DNA from: Gammaproteobacteria bacterium
GTDB lineage: Bacteria; Pseudomonadota; Gammaproteobacteria; HK1
NCBI GenBank assembly: GCA_012103455.1
Contig: WLWT01000001.1
Span: forward strand, 310,001-374,000
Direction of reading: 5' to 3'
DNA: 64,000 bases
The notes under the pieces were generated by a model. The model was not told where the DNA came from and ran no database searches. It saw only the letters and a program-made list of their open reading frames with translations. The position numbers were made by a program, and so were the translations under genes. Shown here piece by piece: positions 1-8,785 of the stretch. The first letter of the stretch is position 1. Each line of letters begins with the position of its first letter.

Positions 1-2
1 AG

Positions 3-764
3 ACCTTTGCCGCCGGGGTGTTGCCCGGTTTTGTGTTCATGGCGTTGTTGATCATCTACGTGTCTTTTGCCTGCCGGCGCATGGAGCGCGCGGCGCAGGC
101 CACGTGGGCGGCGCGGCGCAGTGCTTTTGTTCAAGCGATCCCAGGTTTGCTGACGCCGGTGATTATTCTAGGCGGCATTTACGGTGGACTACTGACACCC
201 TCTGAGTCAGCGGCCGCGGCGGCGGTTTATGCGATTTTTGTAGGTTTTCTGATCCACCGTGAATTGACCTTCAAGGGACTGCTAGATGCCGTGCGCTCCA
301 CCGCACTGACCACCACGGTTATCTTTTCCATCATCGCCATGGCCACCTTCATGTCGGTGATTTTAACGTTTACGCGGGCGCCACAAACGATAGTCGAATA
401 TTTTATCGTCTATGGCGTGACGCCACTGACTTTCTTGATCGTTGTCGGCATCATTTGCTTGATTCTCGGCACGTTCCTGGAAGCGATACCGGTGATTTAT
501 TTGACCGTTCCCGTGTTCTTGGCGGTTATCGAGCACTATGGTATCGACATTATTCATTTCTACGTCGTGTTCGGCGCGTTCGTTGGATTGGGGTTACTTA
601 CCCCACCGGTCTGCGTGGGGGTTTATACGGCGGCGGCAGTGATTCGAGAAGCGCCCGAGCGGGCGTTTCGCGCCGTACCGGCGTTTTTAGCGGTTGGCCT
701 TGTTTACGCCGCGCTCATGATCGCGTTCCCCACAGTGGCGACATGGTTGCCATCGAAACTCTAA
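3..764 (+). CDS. TRAP transporter large permease (DctM family), 3' part
   Basis: The reading frame is open from the window edge, so this is the C-terminal part of a gene that begins upstream. About 250 residues show several hydrophobic segments typical of the large membrane subunit of TRAP transporters, which import organic acids using an ion gradient and a periplasmic binding protein. Family hallmarks visible are AGVLPG near the window start, GGIYGG followed by TPSESAAAA, and LGTFLEAIPVI, LTPPVCVGVY near the end. The small permease and binding protein would lie upstream, outside the window. The substrate cannot be inferred. The gene overlaps the start of the next gene by 22 bases, implying one transcript. 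Confidence 0.9.
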   Translation, partial: TFAAGVLPGFVFMALLIIYVSFACRRMERAAQATWAARRSAFVQAIPGLLTPVIILGGIYGGLLTPSESAAAAAVYAIFVGFLIHRELTFKGLLDAVRSTALTTTVIFSIIAMATFMSVILTFTRAPQTIVEYFIVYGVTPLTFLIVVGIICLILGTFLEAIPVIYLTVPVFLAVIEHYGIDIIHFYVVFGAFVGLGLLTPPVCVGVYTAAAVIREAPERAFRAVPAFLAVGLVYAALMIAFPTVATWLPSKL

Positions 765-1993
765 GATCATCAACGAATGGTTTTGACTATGCCGTTATAG
801 GCGCGGGCGCGGCTGGGATCTCTGCCGCCCGTACCCTCTCGGCGGCGGGTCGTCGCGTCGTCGTGCTAGAGGCTCTGTCCCGCATCGGTGGCCGGGCCTT
901 CACTGAAACTATCAGTGGCTATCCGTTTGACTGGGGTTGTCACTGGCTGCATAGCGGATCGCGCAATGTACTTAGGCTGGAAGCTGACCGCTTGGGTGTG
1001 CGCTATGGACACCCGTCCATAGCGCGGCGTTTGCGTATGCCGGATGGCACATGGGCGGACGCGGCAATGTTGGCCGAGCGTAGTGCTTACACCAAGCAAT
1101 GTGACGAGGCGGCTGTGCGGGCCGCACGCAAGAGCGACGTCGCCTTGGCGCGGGTGCTGCCAGACCATGATCGCTGGAACCCTTGGCAGCGCATGTGGTT
1201 GACCTTGTTGTGTAGTTTCGAGGCGGAAGAGATTTCCGTGGTTGACTACGCCCGCTACGAGGATACCTTGGAAGATTGGCCGGTATTGGATGGCTACGGC
1301 GCACTGATAGAAAAACTGGCTAGTTCGCTGGATATACGCACGCAGACGGAAGTACGGACCGTAACCCGTTCGGCTGATGGCGTGATTCTTAAGGGAGCAT
1401 TCGGCGAGTTGCGGGTCAAAGGCATGGTAGTCACTGCCTCAACCTCCGCCTTGGCTGCGGAACGCATCCGTTTTACTCCGGCCTTGCCCCACGAAGTGAC
1501 GGAGGCGTTTCACCATATCCCGGTTGGGCGCGCCAACAAAATCTTGTTTCCTATTGTTGGTGACGCAGAATCATTTCCCGAGGCGGCCAACTTGGTGGAC
1601 CTTCGCCGCTTGCCGCAAGCGCTCAGCTTTTATTGCCGCCCCTACGGACGCGCTTTAATCGTGGCTCATAGCGGCGGTCATTTTGCCGCTGCCCTGGAGG
1701 CGGCGGGCGAGCGGGCCGCGGTGGCTGAAGCGCATGATCAGCTCAAAGATCTCTTAGGTACTCAAGTACTCAAACATTTAGGTGATGGACGGGCCAGCGC
1801 CTGGGGACAGATCCCGTCTATTCGGGGTGCGTATGCATCCGCGCGCCCTGGGCATGGGCACCGCCGGCAAGTACTAGCAACCCCTTTCGATGAGCGCCTG
1901 CAACTGGCCGGCGAAGCCTGCTCCATGCCGTTCTATTCCACCGCCCATGGCGCTTTTGAAAGCGGCGCGGCAGCCGCCGCGAGACTGCTTTAG
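743..1993 (+). CDS. FAD-dependent amine oxidase family protein
   Basis: Predicted flavoprotein of 416 residues. The N-terminus carries a Rossmann dinucleotide motif (VIGAGAAG, residues 18-25) followed by an acidic strand end (VVVLEA) and the GG motif RIGGRAFTE, as in monoamine oxidase and phytoene desaturase relatives. The C-terminus keeps the FAD-contacting pattern around LQLAGEA and HGAFESG. The ATG at 743 was chosen because it lies just before the Rossmann fold; the open frame extends upstream but overlaps the TRAP gene in another frame. It overlaps the TRAP permease gene, so it may oxidise an imported amine; this is inference. The final TAG uses the first base of an inserted 140-bp element, but the pre-insertion sequence would also read TAG. 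Confidence 0.85.
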   Translation: MVAIETLRSSTNGFDYAVIGAGAAGISAARTLSAAGRRVVVLEALSRIGGRAFTETISGYPFDWGCHWLHSGSRNVLRLEADRLGVRYGHPSIARRLRMPDGTWADAAMLAERSAYTKQCDEAAVRAARKSDVALARVLPDHDRWNPWQRMWLTLLCSFEAEEISVVDYARYEDTLEDWPVLDGYGALIEKLASSLDIRTQTEVRTVTRSADGVILKGAFGELRVKGMVVTASTSALAAERIRFTPALPHEVTEAFHHIPVGRANKILFPIVGDAESFPEAANLVDLRRLPQALSFYCRPYGRALIVAHSGGHFAAALEAAGERAAVAEAHDQLKDLLGTQVLKHLGDGRASAWGQIPSIRGAYASARPGHGHRRQVLATPFDERLQLAGEACSMPFYSTAHGAFESGAAAAARLL

Positions 1994-2132
1994 GGCGCCT
2001 TTAACAATAGTCATTGTTTCGTGAGTGCAAGGAAGCACCGCGCGCACAACCGCAGTGTCTAGGTGATACCTGATGATTGGAGCACGGAGCTGACGCCGCA
2101 ATCGCGGCAAAAGTGCATTTTTAGAGGTGCCC
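1993..2132 (+). mobile_element. 140-bp MITE-like element, copy A
   Basis: Non-autonomous element of 140 bp. Its ends are inverted repeats of the form GGGCRCCTYTAA, and it is bounded by a perfect 4-bp direct repeat TTTA (1989-1992 and 2133-2136), which I read as a target-site duplication. Near-identical copies lie at 9823-9962, 26429-26568 and 60205-60346, with partial copies at 7397, 56095 and 56432. It has no coding capacity. The interior contains the recognisable block GTGAGTGCAAGGAAGCACCG. The autonomous partner was not identified here; the IS630 element in this window has different ends and a TA target, so it is not an obvious partner. Confidence 0.85.
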
Positions 2133-2136
2133 TTTA

Positions 2137-2389
2137 GCCGTTACGCGCCTGCCGCCAGAACTGCGCCGGGCCGCCGCCGTAACCCCCGTCCAGCTCATCG
2201 AACGCGATACCTACACCCGCCTAATTCGGCGAACTGTTGCCAAAGCTCGCCGTCGAAGAGCTGCGCCTGCGCCGCCACACGGCTCTTGCGGCTCTCGAAA
2301 TCGTAGCTTGATTCCGGCAGCTTCCACGCACTGTCCTGGATGAGTTGTTGCTCTTCATTCAAATTCCACCTGGCAAGCTTTCCCCCCAC
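2137..2389 (-). pseudogene. acyl-CoA dehydrogenase, N-terminal fragment
   Basis: A minus-strand frame of 64 residues reads LNEEQQLIQDSAWKL, then FDGELWQQFAELG, which matches the N-terminal helical domain of acyl-CoA dehydrogenases. A frameshift follows at about 2220; in the shifted frame the family sequence continues (GIAFDELDGGYGGGPAQ) until it is cut by the 140-bp element. It is therefore the broken first quarter of one dehydrogenase gene. The catalytic and FAD domains are missing. Confidence 0.75.
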
Positions 2390-2391
2390 AG

Positions 2392-2631
2392 TCCCAGTAC
2401 ACGTTTGGCGGTAATCATGGACTGCACTTCATTGCTGCCACCGGTGATGGCGGGGCCGCGGGTGGGGTAGCGCTGCGCGGCCAGGGTGACGGCCCTAGTC
2501 CGGACCTAAGTCACCCTCGCCGTCTTCGACCTCGAAATCTGCGCGGGAAATTTCTCATGGATGAAATCCCTGACTTGCTCTGGAAAAGTCCGGTCTTCCT
2601 CATTGATGGCACTGGCGCTTCGACTTGGCAT
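2392..2631 (-). pseudogene. acyl-CoA dehydrogenase with large internal deletion
   Basis: On the minus strand an N-terminal acyl-CoA dehydrogenase segment (INEEDRTFPEQVRDFIHEKFP) is followed within about 20 bases by the C-terminal signature of the same family (GPAITGGSNEVQ, then AKRVLGL). A full gene is about 1.15 kb, so some 0.9 kb has been deleted between the two ends. It lies just upstream, in the same orientation, of the N-terminal fragment of a second dehydrogenase, suggesting that a former tandem pair of dehydrogenases has decayed. Confidence 0.7.
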
Positions 2632-2660
2632 TTTCCGGCTCCCCGGTGACCGATACGCTC

Positions 2661-2702
2661 CCCCATGACTGATACCCCATGACTGATACCCCATGACTGA
2701 TA
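2661..2702. repeat. 14-bp tandem repeat, three perfect copies
   Basis: CCCCATGACTGATA is repeated three times without mismatch in the gap between the dehydrogenase debris and the monooxygenase operon. It is one of at least eight short tandem duplications in this window. Confidence 0.9.
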
Positions 2703-2746
2703 ACGTATCATCGTATGCATAAATCGAAGCTTCGGATAAGTTTGCT

Positions 2747-3829
2747 ATGACTCAACGCAGCATACGCATTGGTGCGACGGCGGCACCCACCACCGCCGGT
2801 AAAGCCGATCACGATCTTTACCGTGAAGTGATAGACGATTGTTTGCTTATCGATCAATTAGGCTATGACACGGCGTGGTTTGTGGAGCACGCCTTCAGCG
2901 ATTACCTGCCCCACCCGAGTCCACTCATCACCATGTCGCATATTGCCGCGCAGGCGCCGGAACTCGGTTTGGCGACAGCGGTGTTGGTGTTGCCGTGGCA
3001 TAACCCGCTGCGGGTGGCCGGTGAGCTGGCGATGGTCTCGGCGTTGACCCGCGGTCCTTTGCTGATCGGTATCGGCAGGGGCACGGCCAAGTCGGAATAC
3101 GACAATTACAACGTCGATATGTCCACTGCCAGGGCGCGTATGAACGAGTCGTACAAAATCATCGACATCGCTCTTAGGGGTGAACCGTTCACCTATAACG
3201 GGCAATTTTTCAAATACGATAAACCGCTACGGCTGCGTCCCAGCGTGGCGCCGGGTTCACGGATTCAATTCTATGGCGCCATCGGCAGTCCCGGCGGGGC
3301 GGAGAATGTGGCGGAACTCGGGTTGCCGCTGCTGTGCCAGTCGCAGTTCCCCGACAGATTGCTGTCGAAGATCCATGATACGTGGGTGGCCAGATCGCGT
3401 GAGTTGGGCCGCACTTGCGATGCCCCTAATGTGATACAGGTGCGCACGCTGATCAAAGATACCGATGAGGAAGCGTTCGCCCTCGCCAAGGAATGGTATC
3501 CGCGTGGCTTCGCCGCGCAGCACGCGCACTACGTGCCGGATGCGAATCCGTGGCAGGGCATTGATGAATATCAGAGCTTTGTGCGTGCATTCGAAGGTTT
3601 GGCTAAATTAAAAGATCCGGCCAACATCATGCCGTTTATAGAGACGCAGGCCGTGGGCTCGCCGCAGCGGGTTGCCCGGCGTTTGCAAGAATACCTAGCT
3701 TTAGGTTTTGACTATCTGGTCATTCATGCCACGTTTCCCGAGTTTCCCCAAGATATCCGGCGTGAAACCTATACCCGTTTTGCCAAGCAAGTGGCGCCCT
3801 TGCTGAGCGACAGTATGCGTGGACGGTAG
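2747..3829 (+). CDS. LLM class flavin-dependent monooxygenase
   Basis: Bacterial luciferase-like monooxygenase of 360 residues, the usual length for the family. Features visible are the N-terminal beta strand IRIGATAAP, the segment YDTAWFVEHAF typical of the LLM active-site wall, LATAVLVLPWHNPLRVAGELAMV, and the strongly conserved IGIGRGTAKSEY region. Members use reduced flavin supplied by a partner reductase to oxygenate small organic substrates. It is the first gene of a tight four-gene set (2-base gap, then two 4-base overlaps), so it probably acts on the same substrate as the enolase-superfamily enzyme, reductase and amidohydrolase that follow. The substrate is not identifiable from sequence. 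Confidence 0.88.
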   Translation: MTQRSIRIGATAAPTTAGKADHDLYREVIDDCLLIDQLGYDTAWFVEHAFSDYLPHPSPLITMSHIAAQAPELGLATAVLVLPWHNPLRVAGELAMVSALTRGPLLIGIGRGTAKSEYDNYNVDMSTARARMNESYKIIDIALRGEPFTYNGQFFKYDKPLRLRPSVAPGSRIQFYGAIGSPGGAENVAELGLPLLCQSQFPDRLLSKIHDTWVARSRELGRTCDAPNVIQVRTLIKDTDEEAFALAKEWYPRGFAAQHAHYVPDANPWQGIDEYQSFVRAFEGLAKLKDPANIMPFIETQAVGSPQRVARRLQEYLALGFDYLVIHATFPEFPQDIRRETYTRFAKQVAPLLSDSMRGR

Positions 3830-3831
3830 CG

Positions 3832-5013
3832 ATGGGCAGCAATCCGATTGTCACTAAAATCGAACTCATCATGTTTGAAATTACGGTTCCGAATACAGCC
3901 ACCGATAGAGCCGGTATGGGGGTGTCCTATCGCCCGGGGCCGGGCATGCCCATGCAGCGTTTCGCCGTGCGCATTCACACCGACGCGGGTCTCACTGGTG
4001 AGTACGTGCCAGTGCGGGCGCGAGCCAAGGTGATCATGGCAGCGAGCGAAGCTTTGGCTTACGGATTGATAGGGCAGCCAGCCCTTGAGCGGGAGCGGCA
4101 TTATCAGCGCATGCGCCGGGCGACCAAGCACGTGGGCGAAGTGGGTATCGGGGCCCTGGATATCGCGCTTTGGGATTTGGCCGGCAAACACCAGGACGTA
4201 CCTATCTACGCTATGTTAGGCGGTTACCGGCGAAAATTACCCACCTATGCCAGCACCTTGAGCGGCGATCATCTACCCGGTGGTTTATCCAGTGCGCAAG
4301 CTTATGCCGACTTTGCCGAGCGGTGCTTGGAGCTGGGCTATCCGGCGTACAAGATGCATGGCTGGCACGCTGGCGATCCGCAGCAAGAGATCGCCATGCT
4401 GCGGGCGGTCGCCGCTAGGGTTGGCGGCAAGATGCATCTCATGTACGACGCGGCTTCTCATCTAAAAACCTTTGCTGATGCGGTATTAGTCGGCAAAGTG
4501 TGTGATGAGTTGGATTGTTATTGGCTAGAGGATCCCTTCGCCGACGGCGGTATTTCGATTCATGCCCATCAACGGTTGAAAACGCACGTCAAGACGCCGC
4601 TTTTGATCACCGAGCATGTACGCAATGCGGAAAGCACCATCGATATAGTGGCGGCGGGCGCAACGGATTTTGGCCGCGTTGATCCGGACTATGACGGTGG
4701 GCTGACAGGCAGCTTAAAAGCGGCTTACGCCTGTGAAACCTTGGGCATGGATTGTGAAGTGCACGCCTGCGGGCCCGCCATGCGCCATCTTATGGCGGCG
4801 CTGCGCAATAGTAATTTTTACGAAATGAATTTGTTGCATCCCCGTATGACCAATGCTTGGTCGTTGCCGGTGTATGCGGACGGTTATGCCGACGAGATCG
4901 ATAGTATCGATGAGACGGGTTGTGTGAGCGTGCCCGAGGGTCCCGGTTTGGGTGTGGCTTATGATTGGGCGCGCATCGCCAAGAGCACTGTGAGTACGGT
5001 GGTGATCGAATGA
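3832..5013 (+). CDS. enolase superfamily enzyme (mandelate racemase/muconate lactonizing type)
   Basis: 393-residue enzyme of the enolase superfamily, which abstracts the alpha-proton of a carboxylate held by a magnesium ion. The capping domain is followed by a barrel with recognisable catalytic positions: YKMHGW (Lys174 and His176 on the second strand), metal ligands Asp206 (MYDAASH), Glu233 (LEDP) and Glu261 (ITEH), and a candidate base His311 (EVHACG). The K-x-H rather than K-x-K pattern points to a dehydratase or racemase subgroup but does not fix the substrate. It starts two bases after the monooxygenase and overlaps the next gene by ATGA, so the four genes are very likely co-translated. 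Confidence 0.88.
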   Translation: MGSNPIVTKIELIMFEITVPNTATDRAGMGVSYRPGPGMPMQRFAVRIHTDAGLTGEYVPVRARAKVIMAASEALAYGLIGQPALERERHYQRMRRATKHVGEVGIGALDIALWDLAGKHQDVPIYAMLGGYRRKLPTYASTLSGDHLPGGLSSAQAYADFAERCLELGYPAYKMHGWHAGDPQQEIAMLRAVAARVGGKMHLMYDAASHLKTFADAVLVGKVCDELDCYWLEDPFADGGISIHAHQRLKTHVKTPLLITEHVRNAESTIDIVAAGATDFGRVDPDYDGGLTGSLKAAYACETLGMDCEVHACGPAMRHLMAALRNSNFYEMNLLHPRMTNAWSLPVYADGYADEIDSIDETGCVSVPEGPGLGVAYDWARIAKSTVSTVVIE

Positions 5014-5966
5014 AAGCGGTTATTTGTAACGCCTATGGCACGCCTGATGATCTGCTCATTGAGGAACGCCCGTCGCCGTCACCGGCGGACGGTGAAGTGA
5101 CAATCGCGCTTCGCGCCCGCGGGGTGAGTTACACCGACGTGCTGCGAATAGCGGGTAAATATCAGGTTAAAGACGAGCTGCCATTTATCCCCGGTGGTGA
5201 GGCCAGCGGCGAGATCATGGAAGTGGGGGCTGGCGTTGAAGGCTTGGCGGTGGGCGATCGGGTTTTGTGTGGCGGTGGCTTCGCCGAGGAGACGGTGCAA
5301 CCAGCGGACCAAGTGATCCGGTTGCCTGCCCATGTGGATTTCAAAACGGCTGCCGCGTTTCGCTCGAACTATACGACTGCGTATTACGGCTTGCAGCGGG
5401 GGCGGTTGCAGGCGGGCGAAACCTTGCTCGTACAGGGTGCCGCGGGTGGTGTGGGGTTGGCCGCCGTAGACATGGGCAAATTGTTGGGCGCTAGGGTGAT
5501 TGCCACGGCGCGCAATGCGCAACGGCTGCAAATCTGCGCGGATAGGGGCGCCGATCACGTCATTGACTACTCCGATGGTTTTCGCGAGCAAGTAAAAGAG
5601 CTGACAGGAGGGCGCGGCGCGGATGTCATCTATGATCCAGTTGGCGGTGACGTGTTCGACGAATCCATGCGCTGCATCGCGCCCTACGGCAGAATTTTGA
5701 TTATCGGTTTTACCAGCGGCCGGCCCGCATTGGCCAAAACCAATCATCTGCTGGTTAAAGACGCCGAAGTGATCGGCTTCACCATCGGTGCATTGAGCCG
5801 CCATGATCCCGCTTGGGCGGAGCGCAATTTACAACACCTGATCGGCTGGTTGGCGGCGGGCCGCATTCGTCCTTATTACTCCCATGAAGTTGCGTTAGCG
5901 CATGTAGCGGATGCGTTAAAGCTCATCGAAGAGCGCAAAGTCATCGGCAAGGCATTGTTGATATGA
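5010..5966 (+). CDS. NADPH:quinone reductase-like MDR family oxidoreductase
   Basis: Medium-chain dehydrogenase/reductase of 318 residues. The ATG at 5010 overlaps the previous stop codon as ATGA, which fixes the start better than the longer open frame. The N-terminal catalytic domain has FIPGGEASGEIMEVGAGV and lacks the cysteine lobe of zinc alcohol dehydrogenases, as in quinone reductases and crotonyl-CoA reductase relatives. The nucleotide fold has GAAGGVGLAA at about residues 143-152. It likely reduces an activated double bond or quinone in the pathway encoded by this operon; the substrate is inference only. Confidence 0.88.
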   Translation: MKAVICNAYGTPDDLLIEERPSPSPADGEVTIALRARGVSYTDVLRIAGKYQVKDELPFIPGGEASGEIMEVGAGVEGLAVGDRVLCGGGFAEETVQPADQVIRLPAHVDFKTAAAFRSNYTTAYYGLQRGRLQAGETLLVQGAAGGVGLAAVDMGKLLGARVIATARNAQRLQICADRGADHVIDYSDGFREQVKELTGGRGADVIYDPVGGDVFDESMRCIAPYGRILIIGFTSGRPALAKTNHLLVKDAEVIGFTIGALSRHDPAWAERNLQHLIGWLAAGRIRPYYSHEVALAHVADALKLIEERKVIGKALLI

Positions 5967-7408
5967 CCTCACATGACCACACTACAGTCATCCGTAACCT
6001 GGATTGGGCGGTGATATTTGATAACGTCAAGGAAAGCCATGTATATGCCCGTGGCATCGATGTTGCGTTTGCTGGCGGCGTCATTACTTTTGTGGGCAAG
6101 CATTACGTAGGGCCGGCGGATGAGGCGATCGATGGTTCGCAAAGACTGCTGCTCCCCGGCCTTATCAACGTGCATTCCCATCCCTCCTCGGAACCGTTGC
6201 GTAAAGGGCTTACCGACGAGACCCGAAGCCCGGGTTTTCATCACAGTTCGCTCTACGAATTCCTGACCGTCTTCGACAATGATGCTGAAGGCCGCGTGGC
6301 CAGTTTGCAGGTAGCGCTGGCGGAATTGTTGATGAGCGGCTGCACCACCGTGGCCGATCTGTCTGCCCCCTACGATGAATGGTTGGATACCCTCGGCGCG
6401 AGCGGAATACGGGCGGTGGCGGCGCCCGGTTTTCGTGATGCCCGGTGGTTTACGCAAAACGGGCATTCATTGGATTACGCCTGGGATGTACCTGCCGGCG
6501 AGCGGGCGATGGCGCGTGCGTTCCAACTCATAGACCTGGCCAATCAGCATCCATCGGGACGCTTGAGCGGCATGGTGTATCCAGCGCAAGTGGATACGTG
6601 TAGCACCGGGCGGTTGCGTGATGCTTACGATCATGCGTGTGCGCGAGATCTGCCTTGGCAAACCCACGTGGCGCAAAGTGTGACGGAATTCCACGAAATG
6701 TACCGGCGCCATGGTAAGACGCCTATCCAATTGTTGAGCGATGCCGGGGTGTTGGGCGACAGAAGTATTCTGGGTCACGCGATCTTCTTAGATCACCATC
6801 CTTGGCTGCATTGGACCAGCCGTGACGATTTGGCCCGTATCGCCGATGCCGGTGCTAGCGTGGCCCACTGTCCTACCGTGTTTGCCAGACGTGGTATTAC
6901 GCTGCGTACTTTCGGCGGATATCTTCGCGCCGGTATCAATATGGGTATCGGTACCGATACTTATCCTCACCACTTCCTGGAAGAGATCAGAAGCGCTGGC
7001 TATTACGCGCGGATTATCGCCGAGACGGTGGATGATCTAGACACTCGCGATCTCTTTGATGCGGCTACCCTAGGCGGTGCCAGGGCGCTGCGGCGCGATG
7101 ACATAGGCCGGGTGGCCACGGGCGCGCAGGCGGATCTAGTGTTAGTCGATACGCACCATCCGTCTATGATGCCTGTACGCGAGCCGCTGCGTAGTCTGGT
7201 TTACGTCGCGGCGGAGCGGGCTATTCGGGTGGTGTTCGTCGATGGTGAACGGGTAGTGGAGGACGGCCATTGCCTCACCATCGATCTAGCCAAAGCCAGT
7301 GCCGCACTTCAGGCGGCGCAGGCTCGAGCCATTGGCCGCACAGAACAGCTCGATTGGGCGGGGCGCAGTGCCGGTGAAATGGCGCCCATGGTTTACGGAC
7401 GCCGCTAA
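5963..7408 (+). CDS. amidohydrolase / chlorohydrolase-like metal-dependent deaminase
   Basis: 481-residue member of the amidohydrolase superfamily (TRZ/ATZ and cytosine deaminase type). Metal ligands are visible: His71 and His73 (LINVHSH), His235 (QTHVAQS), His272 (LGHAIF) and Asp332 (GTDTYP). A C-terminal beta domain (QADLVLVD, VFVDGERVVEDG) is typical. It probably hydrolyses a C-N bond in a ring or amide compound, consistent with a role in nitrogen-heterocycle or amide breakdown alongside the monooxygenase and reductase. The start overlaps the previous gene by ATGA. The TAA stop lies inside the left end of an inserted 140-bp element, so the last residues may not be ancestral. Confidence 0.88.
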   Translation: MTSHDHTTVIRNLDWAVIFDNVKESHVYARGIDVAFAGGVITFVGKHYVGPADEAIDGSQRLLLPGLINVHSHPSSEPLRKGLTDETRSPGFHHSSLYEFLTVFDNDAEGRVASLQVALAELLMSGCTTVADLSAPYDEWLDTLGASGIRAVAAPGFRDARWFTQNGHSLDYAWDVPAGERAMARAFQLIDLANQHPSGRLSGMVYPAQVDTCSTGRLRDAYDHACARDLPWQTHVAQSVTEFHEMYRRHGKTPIQLLSDAGVLGDRSILGHAIFLDHHPWLHWTSRDDLARIADAGASVAHCPTVFARRGITLRTFGGYLRAGINMGIGTDTYPHHFLEEIRSAGYYARIIAETVDDLDTRDLFDAATLGGARALRRDDIGRVATGAQADLVLVDTHHPSMMPVREPLRSLVYVAAERAIRVVFVDGERVVEDGHCLTIDLAKASAALQAAQARAIGRTEQLDWAGRSAGEMAPMVYGRR

Positions 7409-7469
7409 AAATAGTCATTTTTTCGTGAGTGCAAGGAAGCACCGCGCGCGCAACCGCAGTGTATAGGTG
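7397..7469 (+). mobile_element. 140-bp MITE-like element, left half (copy B), interrupted by IS4-family element
   Basis: The left half of the 140-bp element, beginning GGACGCCGCTAA and running through the GTGAGTGCAAGGAAGCACCG block to GTATAGGTG, where it is replaced by the terminal repeat of an IS4-family element. The right half is absent. The amidohydrolase stop codon falls inside it. Confidence 0.75.
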
Positions 7470-8761
7470 ATCACTGCTGTCCCATAAACTTTCATGAGAA
7501 TGTAAACCGCATCTGGACCTGAGTTTCAATAGGGCCTGGAGGGTCTCCTTTGAGCAGTCCCCACAGATCTGTTCGCTCAAATAAATGACTTGAAAGAGTC
7601 TGATGATCGGTTGAATGCTTAAATCGAGTTTGCTACAGAATTTCAGGTAAGCGACCATTAAATACATACACATAGCGACCCCTATTTGAGTCATGACAGC
7701 GTTTTTTGACGTGCCTACGAATGACTTAATCTTCAAATTTTGTTTGATACATTTGAAAAATAACTCGATTTGCCAACGCGACTTATAAATATCCGCGATG
7801 GTTTTGGCAGCCCATTCGAATGGATGGGTGAGAAAGACGTAATGCTTGCCGGTCCCTGGGTCACTATAACCCATCCGGCGCAACTTAATCGGGCAGGTAT
7901 CGGCTTTAGGGCCCGTTAAAACCAGCGTCTGATCCGAGGTGATGCCCTGCTCTTTATTCACCGGATGGCGAGAAATCACTCGATATTTTGTATTGGCTTT
8001 CAACCGTGTGACGAAATAAATCTCCTTTGAATTGAGCCAGTTAAACCACGTGAAGTCCGTATAGCCACGATCAAACACCACAATAGAACCCGCATCCAGC
8101 TCTAAACTACGACCTTGTGTAATATCTTGTTGTTTGCCTTCGGTAATAGCCATAAAAGCCGGTAAAAAACCATCATGGGCTAGACCAACATGTCATTTAA
8201 TCGCGCCTTTGGTCTTACGAAATTTAGCCCAAGGAAATTAGTGATAAGCATCAATCGATGGTCGATGGTCGATGCATCCAAGGAATAAAGCTTATTTTTA
8301 AAACGAAACCCATGCCTAGGCACCAAGCTTTGACATCGTGCCAGTCGCTTCCAAAATAATCCTTCGTAGAGTGGATAAGGCTGTTGCTCGTTAATACGAG
8401 CCAGAGAGCTTCGGCTGACCTTAGCGATACCCAAATGGTAACTTTTGCGGCGTTGTTTATCCAGATTGCTGACAATATCTCGCAAACTACAGCGCCCGGC
8501 GAGTTGGGCAAAACTCAACGCCACAAACTGTGACCCGCGTGACATTGTCCTCAATACACGGCCTTTATGGTGGGTCTTTGCAAGGGTTTCGAATTCATGT
8601 TTAGAAATCGGTTTCAGTCGCTGTGAAAATACGCTGTTACTGTGACTCAAGGCTATTATCCTGTTGATATTGAAAGATATTCTGGACCTCCATTCTAACA
8701 AATCAGCGCAGAATGGTCTTTGATTCCAAGCTCATTCAAAAGTTTGTGGGACAGCAATGAT
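7470..8761 (-). mobile_element. IS4-family insertion sequence (degenerate)
   Basis: About 1.29 kb bounded by imperfect inverted repeats ATCAYTGCTGTCCCAYAAACTTT at both ends. It contains a minus-strand transposase broken by mutation. The left end is inserted in the middle of a 140-bp element; the right end abuts an orphan IS5-like terminal repeat. Fragments of the same IS end recur at 56076-56094 and 56349-56431, again next to the 140-bp element. Confidence 0.75.
7475..8701 (-). pseudogene. IS4-family transposase, frameshifted
   Basis: N-terminal half (8701 to about 8250) reads as the DUF4372-type start of IS4 transposases (FSQRLKPISKHEFETL, then KLYSLDASTID with the first catalytic Asp). The C-terminal half is in another frame from about 8200 (SIVVFDRGYTDFTWF with the second Asp, and KSRWQIELFFKCIKQNLKIKSF with the catalytic Glu). 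Between them a tandem triplication of CGATGGT at about 8255-8275 shifts the frame, and an in-frame TGA follows at about 8193. The protein cannot be made intact. Confidence 0.8.
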
Positions 8762-8785
8762 CATAATTAGTGTTAACAGGCCCTA
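8760..8785 (-). repeat. orphan IS5-like terminal inverted repeat
   Basis: A 26-bp sequence that, in reverse complement, begins TAGGGCCTGTTAACACTA and matches the start of the IS5-like remnant at 54810 with one mismatch. No transposase of that element accompanies it here; it lies between the right end of the IS4-family element and a truncated second transposase. It is what remains of a third insertion that was otherwise deleted. Confidence 0.65.

Noticed and set aside
455..742. N-terminal extension of the amine oxidase frame
   Set aside because: It overlaps the TRAP permease coding sequence and has no homology to the family; the Rossmann fold begins right after the ATG at 743.
5079..5804. 241-residue minus-strand ORF opposite the MDR reductase
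   Set aside because: Antisense shadow of a recognisable gene.
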